A model generated the notes under the pieces. It saw nothing but the letters and a program-made list of their open reading frames with translations. It had not been told where the DNA came from and did not search any database. From Takakia lepidozioides (Eukaryota > Streptophyta > Takakiopsida > Takakiales > Takakiaceae), in the NCBI GenBank assembly GCA_030704615.1, contig CM060732.1, positions 45,303,053-45,367,052 of the forward strand: DNA of 64,000 bases, in the 5' to 3' direction. Position 1 is the stretch's first letter. Every line of letters begins with the position of its first letter. Below are positions 10,531 through 21,550 of the stretch, in pieces. The position numbers and the translations under genes are program-made.

Positions 10531-11028
10531 CTTTTTGAGCAGATCCGGAGCGGTCATAAATGACTGTAAGAGAGTAGTCACACTACCGTGTGGGAATGGT
10601 GGCGAAGTTTTACGAGTGTTGGAAACACCCAACCCCGTGGGAGGGCGAATAAACCTTCTGTCAACAAATGAGTGGGCCGTGGAGGAGTCACACGAGCCCC
10701 AGTTTTTGCTTTATGTAAGACAAGTGAAGGGGGAAGGCGATGGGGAGCCGAGCCCAGATTGGATCAAGGGGATTTTGGAGAAATACCAAGATGTGATGCC
10801 GGAGGATTTACCAAGCGGCTTGCCATCGCGAAGGGGAGTTGACCACAAGATTGAGGTGATACCGGGATCGGAGCCGCCTGCCAAGGCGCCCTATCGGTTG
10901 AGCCACAGAGAGTTGGTCGAGCTGAAGACTCAGCTCAAGGATCTAATGTCAAAGGGGTACATCCAACCGAGTAAGTCACATTATGGAGCCCCGGTGCTAT
11001 TCGCAGACAAGAAGGATGGGACGCTGCG
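10508..11028 (+). pseudogene. Protease-RT linker and N-terminal RT, cut by an insertion
   Basis: In the shifted frame the protein reads DLILGMTFLSRSGAVIND (end of protease), a linker, then DHKIEVIPGSEPPAKAPYRL and KDLMSKGYIQPSKSHYGAPV, the standard start of a Ty3/gypsy reverse transcriptase. It breaks off at 11028 after KKDGTLR. The continuation MCVDYRALNK appears at 14612 in the same frame class. The missing middle is the nested insertion. Confidence 0.85.
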
Positions 11029-14000
11029 AACCCGGGGGGTGCACTCTTCATAAAAGGACCATATCACGTGCGTGCATTAGTCAATAAAAAAAACCCATGT
11101 ATATAGGTTACTTCATGAATTTATCATATGTATACATACATTTTAAAATTTATTAAACCCCTTAAAGTATATATATATATTTAATGGATAACAACACCCT
11201 GCTGTATGTATTCATGTGTTGATTCAGAATATAATAAACCCTTTATTTATGTACAATTTTTAATACAAAATTGTGACAAAATTTTTACATCAGATTTAAA
11301 AAATATTTAAAATAACTTGTATAACAAATAAAAATTAGTGTCAAATTTATTTTCCATTGATGAAATTGTTAAAAACTGTTTTATCATTTGGATCGAGCTT
11401 ATACCTATTAGAGGCTGCATCATACTTTAAAAAAGCTAATGCTATGATAGACTCTAGATCAACCATCATATTGTCCGTCAAAATCATAGGAGTAAAATCA
11501 TCCTTTCACTTTTTCGTACCAAGCTAAATCTATTTCTACATTGGAAGGCCGAATCAACAAATCAATTGGATCCTTATACTCAATTCGTCGATTATTGACT
11601 TTTCGACGCATTTTCTGAACCCTACCCAAATACCAAAAACCTTTTGTCACCTCATGACACCTCATGTCAGACTGTGTCGTGAGGGGATACTTGAGGACCT
11701 CATAATGATGAAGCTTGTTCCTGGCAGGGGGCTGAGGCGAGGATACTTGGGTGTACGGCCTCTCTTCACCTGTGTATAAACCATGAATACAACCTCAGCC
11801 TTGCTACTAGCAGCTGCAGCAGCTGAGACTGACGGCGTGAAGGTCTTCCAGCAAACACCCCAACCCTACCTACAGTAACATATCAAAATCACTACAAAAC
11901 ACCATAGATCGACCAACGAGCTTCTCCTCATCTATGTTATTTGTTTTTGGATACTTTCATGCTGCCACATCGGTAGTAACTTGTCAAAGTCACTCCTAAC
12001 CACCACATATCCACCCAACAAGCTAACTTAAAGAATTCAATATGCATCTCAGGGCCAAGTCTGATGAGAGGGTAAAACAAGACCTCTTGTGTGTGCAGCT
12101 TGTGTATGCAGCGTTCAGAATGACATCTGATAATCTGACAGGTGCCAACGTTGTCCCACCATTGACTGGGGTCAGAAAAATATTTATACCACAGCTTCTC
12201 CTTATCTTTGTTACCTGTTTAATTTGGATACTTTCCTGTTGTCACATAGGCTGTATCATGTCAAAGTCACTCCAAACTACCAAAGTATCAGCTAACATGC
12301 AGAATTCAACATGGAAATTTAGGGCAGATTCTGATAAGAGGGGAAAACGGGGTGGAATGTGTAAAAAATGTGCCTTCTCCTCATCCATGTTATCTGTTTT
12401 TGGTTACTTTCCTGCTGCCACACTAGCAGTAACTTGTCAAAGTCTCTCCTAACCACCACAGATCCACACAACAAACTAACTTCCAGAATTCAATATGCAT
12501 CTCAGGGCCGAGTCTGCAGCATTCAGAATGACATCTGATAATTTGCAGGCATTCACCTTTTTGCCTCGTTTGTCCCACCATTGGCTGGGGTCAGAAAAGT
12601 ATTCATCCCACAACTTCTCCTCATATTTGTTTACCTGTTTTGGATACTTTCATGTGTCACATTGGCAATATCATGTCAAAGTCACTCCAAACTACCATTA
12701 AAGGTTCACTCACAACTAACTTGCAAAATTCAACATGGAAAATTAGGGCAGATTCTGATAAGAGGGGAAAACAAGGTGAAATGTGTTGAAGAAGGTGCCT
12801 TCTCCTCATCTATGTTATCTATTATTGGATACTTTCCTGCTGCCACATCGGCAGTAACTTGTCAAAGTCACTCCTAACCACCACATATCCACCCAACGAG
12901 CTAACTTACATAGTTCAATATGCATCTTAGGGCCGAATCTGATGAGAGGGTAAAACAGACAGAAATAGGTTGAAGAAAAAGGTGCCCTCACCACATTGTC
13001 CTTGACCTTGTGTCATGACCCATGGAGGATTTCACCGAACATCAACCCTAAAGAACCTCTTGTGTGTGCAGCTTGTGTGTGCAGCCTTCAAAACATCTGG
13101 TAATCTGCAGGCATTCACCTTTTTGCATCGTTTGTCCCACAATTGGCTGGGGTCAGAAAAGTATTCATCCCACAGCTTCTCCTCATCTCTGTTTACCTGT
13201 TTTTTGATACTTTCCTGTGTCACATTGGCAGTATCATGTCAAAGTCACTCCAAACTACCATTAAAGGTTCACTCAATCAACTAACTTGCAGAATTCAACA
13301 TGAAAATGTAGGGCAGATTCTGATAAGCGGGGAAAACATGGTGAAATGTGTTGAAGAAGGTGCTTCTCCTACCCTATGTGATCTGTTTTTGGATACTTTC
13401 CTGCTGCCACATCAGCAGTAACTTGTCAAAGTCACTCCTAACCACCACGGATCCCCCAGCGAGCTAACTTACAGAGTTCAATACGCATCTCAAGGCCGAG
13501 TCTGATGAGAGGGTAAAACATGCAGAAATAGGTTGAAGAAGAAGATGCACTCACCACATTGTCCTTGACCTTGTGTCATGACCCATGGAGGATTTTACCG
13601 AACATCAACCCTAAAGAATCTCTTATGTGTGCAGCTTGTGCCTGAAGCCTTAAGAATGATATCTGGTAATCTGTAGGGATTCACCTTTTTGCCTTGTTTG
13701 TCCCACCATTGGCTGGGGTCGTTCATCCCACAGCTTCTTCTCATCTCTGTTTACCTGTTTTTGGATACCTTCCTGTGTCACATTGGCAGTATCATTTCAA
13801 AGTCACTCCAAACTACCAAAGGTTCACTCAACCAGCTACCTTGCAGAATTCAACATAGAAATGTCGGGCCGATTCTGATAAGAGGGGAAAACAGAGTGAA
13901 ATGTGTTGAAGAAGGTGCCTTCTCCTCAACTATGTTATCTGTTTTTGGATACTTTCCTGCTATCCCATGGCAATAACTTGTCAAAGTCACCACCACAGAT

Positions 14001-14604
14001 CCACCCAACGAGCTAAAGTATAGAATTCATGCATCTCAGGGCCGAGTCTGATGAGAGGGGAAAACAGGCAGAAATAGGTCAAAGAAGAAGCTGCCCTCAC
14101 CACGTTGTTCTTGACCTTGTGTCATGACCCATGGAGGATTTGACCGACCATCAACCCAAAAGGACCTCTAGTGTGTGTTGCTTGTGTCTGTAGTCAGGTA
14201 TTGTCGGATTTCTCTGTGAGAACCACCACGGTGCAGCTAGGCAGATAGAGATTGACACACGGCCTGCCCCAACTTGCGCGCAACAGAAGAAGACAAGGTG
14301 AGCGCGTTGCAGAAGAGGACGAGGACGAGGACGATGACGAGGTCTGCGCGGCGGATAGGGCTTAGTGCTAGGCGGGAAAAAAAAAACATCTCAAAAAGAA
14401 TTTGAGCACAGGATGCTGCGGCTGGCGAACGAAGACCTTATCAGTACGCTACACACTAACATCTACAACATTACCTCATATATATATATTTTAGGACTTT
14501 TCCAACCCTTTTGTATATACATAGTTTTGTATGTGGGGATATTAATAAACCCCATTCTGTTCACGCACGTGATAGGTACATTAAACCTTGGTGCACCCCC
14601 CGGG
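11029..14604. mobile_element. Nested TIR transposon inserted in the reverse transcriptase
   Basis: The left end reads CCCGGGGGGTGCAC at 11031. The right end is its inverse, GTGCACCCCCCGGG at 14591-14604. A second matching block, TATCACGTGCGTG, lies about 25 bases inside each end. GCTGCG is present on both sides (11023-11028 and 14605-14610), consistent with a short target duplication. Removing the insert restores the RT reading frame. No transposase was found inside. The interior is AT-rich near the left end, then holds a tandem array related to the composite repeat. The superfamily was not identified. Confidence 0.8.
11790..14270. repeat. Degenerate tandem array, unit about 450 bp, in the nested insertion
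   Basis: The marker ATGCATCTCAGGGCC (or close variants) recurs near 12040, 12495, 12921, 13485 and 14028. Between the markers similar blocks recur, for example CATTGGCTGGGGTCAGAAAA and CTGTTTTTGGATACTTTCCTG. These are units of the same composite repeat seen at 2.5-3.7, 30.8-31.6 and 42.5-43.4 kb, here amplified in tandem. Confidence 0.75.
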
Positions 14605-14611
14605 GCTGCGG

Positions 14612-15700
14612 ATGTGTGTCGATTACAGGGCCCTGAATAAGGTGACTATCAAGAACCGGTACCCTTTGCTAAGGATCGACGATCTCTTCGATCGGTTGGC
14701 AGAAGCGAAGTATTTCAGCCGGATCGATTTTCGCTTCGGGTACCATCAAATCCGAGTGGCGGAAGGAGATGAGGAGAAAACCGCGTGCAGGTCAAGATAT
14801 TGTTCGTATGAGTTCTTGGTGATGCTTTTTGGCCTCACCAACGCACCCGCGACCTTTAGCACGCTAATGAACAACCTTTTCCAGGAGTGGCTGGATGTCT
14901 TTGTGATTATGTACATCGACGACATCTTGGTGTACTCGAAAACAAAGGAAGAGCACCTGGAGCACCTCAAAAGGGTGTTCCAGAAATTGCGGGAAGGGAA
15001 GCTGTATGCCAGAGCTTCAAAGTGCAAATTCGGGGTCACAAAAGTGGAGTTCCTAGGGCATGTGATTACACAGGATGGGATCAAAATGGATGACAGAAAG
15101 GTGATGGCAATCTTGGACTGGGAACCTCCGACTTCGGTCCCGGGAGTGCGATCCTTCCTAGGACTCGTCTCCTATTACCGAAAGTATGTGAGAAATTTTG
15201 CCAAGATCGCAGGGCCGCTGTCAGACCTTCTGTGTAAATCCAAGGTATGGGTATGGAACACCTTTTGTGGCCAAGCTTTTGCCGAGTTGAAGCAGCGGAT
15301 GGTGGAAGCTCCAGTCTTGAAAATCCCGGAGTTCGACCGCCCGTTTGAGATTCATACAGATGCGTCGGACTTCGCGATTGGGGATGTATAATGCAAGATG
15401 GACGTCCAGTGGCTTCCGAAAGTAAGAAACTGAATGAAGTGGAGCGACGGTGGCCAACGCATGAGAAAGAGATGAAGGTGGTGGTGCATTGCCTTGAGCT
15501 TTGGCGCCACTGTATTGGTTCCAATCCGGTGAAGGTATTCACGGACAATGTCACGGTGAAGTATTTTGCCACGCAGCCTAAGTTGTCCCCAAAACAAATT
15601 AGGTGGCAAGACACTTTGGCACTGTTCGACGTGGATATCCAATACAAACCGGGACGGGACAATGTGGTGGCCGATGCTTTAAGTAGAAAACAACAGCTTT
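14612..15700 (+). pseudogene. Reverse transcriptase and RNase H of the Ty3/gypsy element
   Basis: Resumes right after the insertion with MCVDYRALNK. The RT palm motif YIDDILVYSK is intact near 14913-14942, and FLGHVITQDGI and the connection domain follow. RNase H begins with EIHTDASDFAIG and is broken by a TAA at 15389-15391. It then continues in another frame with MQDGRPVASESKKLNEVERR and ends with GRDNVVADALSRK. The catalytic parts of RT look well preserved, which suggests inactivation is not very old. Confidence 0.9.
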
Positions 15701-16560
15701 TGTTGGTGTACAGGGGCGAGACGACCCTCCAAAGGAAGATCTGGAAGGCTTACCGGAAGGATGAGATGGCGAAGTCCGTGATGCGGGACTTGAGGATGGG
15801 GGTTAAATCGCAGTTCCACTTGCAAAATGGACTGCTCCGGTATAAGCAAAAACGTCTCTAGGTGCCGAAAGGAGGGATCAGAGATAGTCTCTTGAGAGAA
15901 TGTCATGATGGCCCGCTTGCGGGCCATGGCGAAGCCAAGCGCACCGCTGCACTCTTGAAGAAAGAATATTTCTGGCCCAAACTGAGGGAGGAGGCCGAGG
16001 AGTATGTCAAGACATGCACCACATGCCAACAAAACCGGAGCGAGTACAAGAAGCAAGCGGGGCTGTTACAACCCTTGCCGATTCCAGAGGGGTCTTGGGA
16101 AAGTGTCTCGATGGATTTCATGACTGCTATGCCGCTGTCAAAAGGATTCGATGCAATCATGGTGGTGGTGGATAGGTTCAGTAAAATGGGTCATTTCATC
16201 CCCACCAAGGAGACGATAACGACACAGGAGACGTGACGACTTTACTTCGCCCATGTCTTCAAGCATCATGGACTCCCGAAGGATATTGTCTCGGACCGCG
16301 ATCCAAAGTTTACAAGTAAATTTTGGAGGGCACTTTGGAAGAAGATGGGGACGAGGCTCAAGATGAGCACCGCCTTCCGACCTACGACGGACGGCCAAAC
16401 GGAAAGGGTAAATTCCGTGGTGAAGCAAATCTTGCGGAATTACGTGTCGGCGGACCAATCGGACTGGGTGGAGCACTTGGACGCGATAGAGTTCTGATAT
16501 AATAACACAAAACACTCCGCAACGGGTGTTTTCCCTTTCGTATTGGTCTATGAAAAGCAC
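15700..16560 (+). pseudogene. Integrase of the Ty3/gypsy element
   Basis: After an in-frame TAG at 15859-15861 come the H2C2 zinc-binding region (ECHDGPLAGHGEAKR ... CTTCQQNRSEYK) and the integrase core with VSMDFMTAMP and VSDRDPKF, which carry the two catalytic Asp residues. The third catalytic residue, Glu, is expected in TERVNSVLEQ-type sequence, but here the text is VNSVVKQIL with Lys in its place. Further stops occur at about 16236 and 16498. The enzyme is inactive as read. Confidence 0.85.
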
Positions 16561-16565
16561 CTCTA

Positions 16566-17170
16566 GTGCCGACAAATTGGGCTGCTCAAGACGTTGAGGA
16601 ACCAGCAGCAACAGCGGTGTTGGAGGAACGCGAGCGCTTGTTGAAGCTCACAAAGTACAACATTGCCAAAGCTAGGAAACGGTATGAATGGCAGACAAAT
16701 CGGAAGCGGAAGGAAGTCAAGTTTGAGGTAGGCACGGAGGTCTGGTTGAACATCAAGAATTTTCGACTACCTCCAGAAGTGAATCCGAAGTCGTATCTCC
16801 GTATGCGGGGCCCTTTCGCATCCGGAGAGTTATGAATGAGGATGTGTATGAATTGGAGCTGCCGGCAAACAGCAAGATGCATCCGGTATTCCACGTCTCT
16901 TTTTTGAAGCCTTACTTCAAAGATGAAGCGCGTCCGAATCGGCATCAAGTGTTTCGTCCACCACCTATGCTGTTGGATCATGAAAATGAATCTGAGTACG
17001 AGGTGGAGACAGTGCTTAAGTCGAGGAGGTTCAAGAAACGGAGTATCGTGAAATGGAAGGGCTATCATCATGTGGAGGCATCTTGGGTGCGTGCCTCAGA
17101 AATGGAAAACGCATCCGAGAGAAATTACATTCCCATCACTGCACCATACAAGCAAATAACATTGTTGTAA
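16566..17170 (+). pseudogene. Integrase C-terminal region with chromodomain
   Basis: A broken first part (VEEPAAT...LTKYNIAKARKRY) is followed by a frame from 16832 reading NEDVYELELPANSKMHPVFH, the GPF/GPY-like region. A chromodomain then follows: SEYEVETVLKSRR, IVKWKGYHHVEASWV. Chromodomains at this place direct integration to particular chromatin in plant chromoviruses. The frame ends at the stop at 17168-17170. Confidence 0.85.
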
Positions 17171-17697
17171 GACCGAAACACCAATACAAAAGCTTAGTCA
17201 CTCCAACTCAAGGGATTGTTGACTACGGCTGACTAGAAGATCGTTCAAAGCTACCCACGAAGCAATTCTCAAAGACAGTGAGAGTGCAACCAGGGTGCCA
17301 ATTGCTTTCAAACTGATGATCTCACTTTTGGCGACGAGAAGATGCTTGTGTTGGGAGCGCATGAAGCACTTCTCAGAATCTAGTGAGAGGTAGCCCGCAC
17401 AATATTCTCCTTCCTCCTTCGAGCACTAGAGCACATTGAGCGTGTGGTCAAAAGCTCTCGGTGTATGTTTGACTTGACCAATAAGAGTTCTTTCTATGTG
17501 GTGTTTCGACACGCTTCACTGTTTGACTGGTTATATTAAGACTGACCAATCATGCCTAGAAAAACAATACAATTGTTTAATTAGAAATATTACTGCGGAG
17601 AAGGCAAAGAACGAAAGGGGGAGACGTGCCGAGCGCAGATGAGCGAGGAAGATTGCTGCAGAGGAGGCGGTGAGGAGGAATTGGGGAGGTGCGTGGG
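17171..17697. other. Gap between the retrotransposon and the next gene
   Basis: No coding sequence recognised. A purine run GAACGAAAGGGGGAG near 17607-17622 resembles a polypurine tract, but no LTR follows it. The last part is probably the promoter and 5' UTR of the histidine phosphatase gene. Confidence 0.4.
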
Positions 17698-18753
17698 ATG
17701 ACGCTGGCTGCATTCGGGTCTCTCGCATCGAGATCCATCTCTCCCGTCACGTTTTTCTCGCAATCACAAGTGTTTGGGTCCTCAAATTTGCAGTTAAGGT
17801 CAGTGGGTCCTTTCAGTGCTGGGGGGTGTTGGGGGGGGGTTGCCAAGGGCGGTCGCATCTGCATTCAAGCAGGGTTTGGTGGTGAAATGACATCAATCCC
17901 GGCAGAACCGTATGCGTATCCTCTGCACCGGTGTAAGATCATTCATGTGGTGAGGCACGGGCAGGGGTTCCATAATGTGGCAGGGGAGGAGAACCGGCAG
18001 GATTACGAGTCGTGGGATTATTTTGATTCGAGCCTGACTCCTCTTGGATGGGAGCAGGTGGATGCGCTGCACGAGCATGTCCGGCGCACACATGCGAGGG
18101 ACAGTGTTGAGTTAGTGGTTGTCTCTCCGTTGCTGCGGACGATGCAGACAGCAGCGGGGGTATTTGGAAGTGGGGATTTGCACGACGGGGAAACGGAGCA
18201 CTCAGCTTTGATGGTGGCTGGGGTGGGGCAGGTGGCACATGCTCCCATCTCCAGTTCTGGTGCTCCCCCCTTCATCGCCGTGGAGTGGTGCAGGGAGCAC
18301 AACGGGATTCACCCTTGTGACAAACGACAGTCCGTCAGCTTCTACAGGACCAAATTCCCCGCTGTTGATTTCTCCGAGGTGGAAACCGACGAAGACACTT
18401 GGTGGAAGCCGTATAATAGGGAAACAGATGAGGAGCTGTACACACGAGCCAGGACGTTCGTGCAATGGCTGTTGAATCGCAAAGAGAAGGAAATCGCAGT
18501 TGTGTCTCACAGCAGCTTTATCTATCACATGCTGCATCTTTTCGGAGAGGATTGCTCCGACGTCGTCAAGCAGGAGATGTATCAAGGGTTTCGCAACTGT
18601 GAAATGCGCTCCTTGGTGCTTGCAGATAGACATGCCACTGCACCAGCCAAGATTGCCAGTACAGATTTTGCCGGAGGCATATTGAATGCTACAAGCAGTG
18701 TAGGTGTGAGTCCTGCTCAAGAGAGCGAAATCCAAGCCGAAGCTGAGAGATGA
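17698..18753 (+). CDS. Phosphoglycerate mutase-like histidine phosphatase, plant PGM-like type
   Basis: A 351-residue protein in a single exon. The family signature is clear: VVRHGQGFHN with the catalytic His at residue 87, SSLTPLGWEQV, VVSPLLRTMQTA, and the second active-site His near residue 271 in VVSHSSFIYHM. This is the branch-1 histidine phosphatase superfamily, closest in style to the plant 'phosphoglycerate mutase-like protein' group; the true substrate of that group is not established. I chose the ATG at 17698, which gives a Ser/Phe-rich N-terminus of about 60 residues that could be a transit peptide. A second ATG at 17887 (MTSIPAEPYAY) would give a cytosolic 288-residue form that starts where similarity to the family begins. 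The absence of introns suggests a possible retrocopy, but the frame is intact. Confidence 0.9.
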   Translation: MTLAAFGSLASRSISPVTFFSQSQVFGSSNLQLRSVGPFSAGGCWGGVAKGGRICIQAGFGGEMTSIPAEPYAYPLHRCKIIHVVRHGQGFHNVAGEENRQDYESWDYFDSSLTPLGWEQVDALHEHVRRTHARDSVELVVVSPLLRTMQTAAGVFGSGDLHDGETEHSALMVAGVGQVAHAPISSSGAPPFIAVEWCREHNGIHPCDKRQSVSFYRTKFPAVDFSEVETDEDTWWKPYNRETDEELYTRARTFVQWLLNRKEKEIAVVSHSSFIYHMLHLFGEDCSDVVKQEMYQGFRNCEMRSLVLADRHATAPAKIASTDFAGGILNATSSVGVSPAQESEIQAEAER

Positions 18754-21550
18754 CTGAGACTAGGTTTTAGGCATTCATCAAAGCAGAGCCCCAAGGTTAG
18801 CTATGATTTCGAGAACCTTTCTGCTTGATTATCATCCCTCCAATTGTTGCGGGGGACATTGAATAATTCTTTATTGGCATCCCTATTTGAAGGGAGAGGA
18901 ATATATGCATCTGTATGAGATTTCCTTCTTGGCTAGATTGCCTTTCCAGTTTCTGGTTGTTTCAGAAGGATGGCGCTATTCTTTTGACTCAACCCCAACT
19001 TCATTGCCTGCAAAGTATGGGCGTTTCCCCTCTCACATGATTTAAGAGAGAAATTTTGGATTTAACTACAAACTGTAGGCTATTCAATCACTGTGTCACT
19101 CTTTTGCACGCCAACTTGTATACATTGTGTGGCACCTCGGACTAGCAGCATGTGTGTGTGTGGGGTTGGAAGTACAAAGTGGAAGAAAGTCATTTTGCAG
19201 ATGGACCACAGATGATGTCAGAAAAGGCCAGGTCCATTGTAGAGAGCCACACACAAGTCTGGTAGACCCCTGAATGCCTGTCATCTGCAGATTCTACTTT
19301 ATCAGCCACAGAGAACGAATGTGCCCATTCAAATTGATATTGTAAGTGTCAGTAGCTTTATAGCAATGCCAAGGTCATGCCCTGTGAATGCTCTGTCCTT
19401 GTCATCTCTGACTACTCAACACTCACTGGACAGAGCCCATATGCTCCAGTGGTTTGGTTCAATGCATTGGTCAGCCCTATCAACAGCTTGGCAAAGGCCT
19501 GCATCTATGCAATATGACAGTCCTTTTGCCAAGTTGTGTGCTTGTTTTATGTTCTAATCATCTCTTGTAAGTAATTGCGTATGGAGTAAGCAATAGAAGT
19601 GCAGGTTCTGGACTATGAAAGATACAGCCATGCCTAAGCTTGTTGCAGGAGCTGCTGCTACAAACCAAGATTGTGGTACTTGCTTGTTGCAAGAAATTTG
19701 CCACGAGAGACCTGAGCAGGATTGATAGAGACAGCTGTTACGAAGGAGGACAGCCCTCCCAAACAGCATGTGCAGTCAAATCTGTTAAGACTGAGAACAG
19801 CAAACATGAGGATGTATGTTTTAGTGTGCTAATCCTCACACTTGTACTCAGGTTTGATCACTTGGAGGATGAAGTAATGGACTGTACAGCACCTGCAGTG
19901 AACAATCAACAGGAGCTCTCAACTCCCATCAACCAATCTTTGTAGTTATTTGCTGAGGTCCACAGTGGCACACAAGAGGGATGCTGCAAAATGGGCCATC
20001 AGCAAAAGCGTTTGGCTGAATTAACATTACAATGCGCCATTGGCAGCTTCAGATTTTACAGCAAGGAACAAGCACATTGCAGCTTGTGGTGAAATAAGTG
20101 AAGGTGCAGGTAGGGAGGAGGTAAGAGGCAATCATAAATCTGGGCAATGTGGCTATTGCATGGTAATCTTGCAACAAGGGATGGAGAGGAGCACATGGCA
20201 AAGGATAAAGACAACTCTTGCATCTTCGATCCTTAGAGTGGGAAGGTCTTAAAATAGGTAGGGAGGAGTAAGAGAGTCACGAATTTGAGCATGATGGCTA
20301 CACCATGACATACTATGGTGAGCCTAGGGGCCAACCTATGCATCTTTAAGGAAGGCCATGCTGAGGTGGGGGGTACATTCCTCTCAAGGTAGAACATTTC
20401 AACCAAGTTGTGAAGGGAAACTTTCAAAATTTGGTGATACGTCAAGACGTCCGGTTCTGCTCAGTTCTTTAAGTGATACAACTATCCTGTAGCAAAATTG
20501 CAGTGTTAGACAGTTAAGAAATCTGGGCCCAACACTACTGATGAGACATGAGACCCTCTTTCCCTGTTGCAATGACGTGTCCATCCATCCGGCAAAACTC
20601 CTGATAATAGCCACACCTTAATACTCTAAAGCTTTTAGTCCGCATGCCCACAATCTCTAATTGGGTCTAGTAGTCATCAGCTGGAATGATGGATTGACTG
20701 GGGCAACATAGAGCATATGAGTGACTGCATTTAAGCTTATGTAACATCCCAAAAATCCAATATTTCAGTAAATCAGAACCGCTTACCAATTTTTGCCTCT
20801 AAACCGATTGTCTTACTGAAATACAAACCCTTCCAGACCACTATGGCCTACGTTTTACCATGCAGGTTTTCATGCAAGTGCCCGTTGTAGTGCCACAGTT
20901 GCTGGATTGTACCACTGATCAGCCAGAGGTTCCAAATAGGAATTTCAATGGAGGAATTGTCATGTAAACATTCCAATCGGCCAAGTCCTCACTTTTGCAT
21001 TCCCACTTGGACTTATCCAAGTCTCAAAGAGACACACAGCAAGGCTCACTGGCTGAACGCAGAAGTTTACGTCCCAGGGCTTGGACAGGTTGGCTCATGT
21101 GTGTTTGATTCCAGTTTAGATATGGATTCTTTGTAACCTTTGGCTGCTTGATCAACCAGTTTGAATCAGCATTGCACCACCCACTTGGAGATGCAAATCC
21201 CCACCTGCTCATTAGAGCTGCAGTTTGACAGTGCAACAGTCCTCTGGAGATACCCATCTTTTTTCCATAACAAGGATCATTTGCCCTGAGGGCTGTGCTT
21301 TGGGTTCCACATATATACAGTAGAGAAGAGAAAGCAAAATTGTACAACCTTCTACTTACAATCAACCCTAGTTGAAGCTTATGCAAAATGTTACACACTG
21401 GATGACCTGAAGCAAAAGAATCACTCATAGGGTACCCTTGTCACCTAGTCAAAAGCCCCTGTCAAAAACTCATCAATCTATCAATAAGCTGTTCATTAGA
21501 TGTCATGCCAAAAATACTGACATGTCACAAAAAGAGAGAGCATTGCAGTT
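18754..21550. other. Intergenic, no gene seen
   Basis: About 2.8 kb between convergent genes. Open frames are short and none shows recognisable protein similarity. The first 200 bases are probably the 3' UTR of the histidine phosphatase gene (AATAATTCTTTATT near 18862). Confidence 0.5.

Larger units (their letters stand above)
8254..17170 (+). mobile_element. Ty3/gypsy chromodomain retrotransposon (chromovirus), degenerate, 3' LTR missing
   Basis: Order on the plus strand: LTR (8254-8980), tRNA-iMet primer site, gag with a CCHC knuckle, protease, reverse transcriptase, RNase H, integrase and a C-terminal chromodomain. Placing integrase after RNase H and ending in a chromodomain is diagnostic of plant chromoviruses. 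In-frame stops, a frameshift, a changed protease active site and a 3.6-kb nested insertion make it inactive. No second LTR follows the chromodomain stop at 17170, so the 3' end has been lost; the exact right boundary between 17170 and 17690 is unclear. Confidence 0.9.

Noticed and set aside
15081-15662. Long open frame on the minus strand across the retrotransposon
   Set aside because: It is antisense to reverse transcriptase and RNase H and has no recognisable similarity; it is a shadow of the coding strand.
17607-17622. Polypurine tract marking the 3' LTR of the Ty3/gypsy element
   Set aside because: GAACGAAAGGGGGAG looks right, but the following sequence does not match the LTR at 8254-8980.
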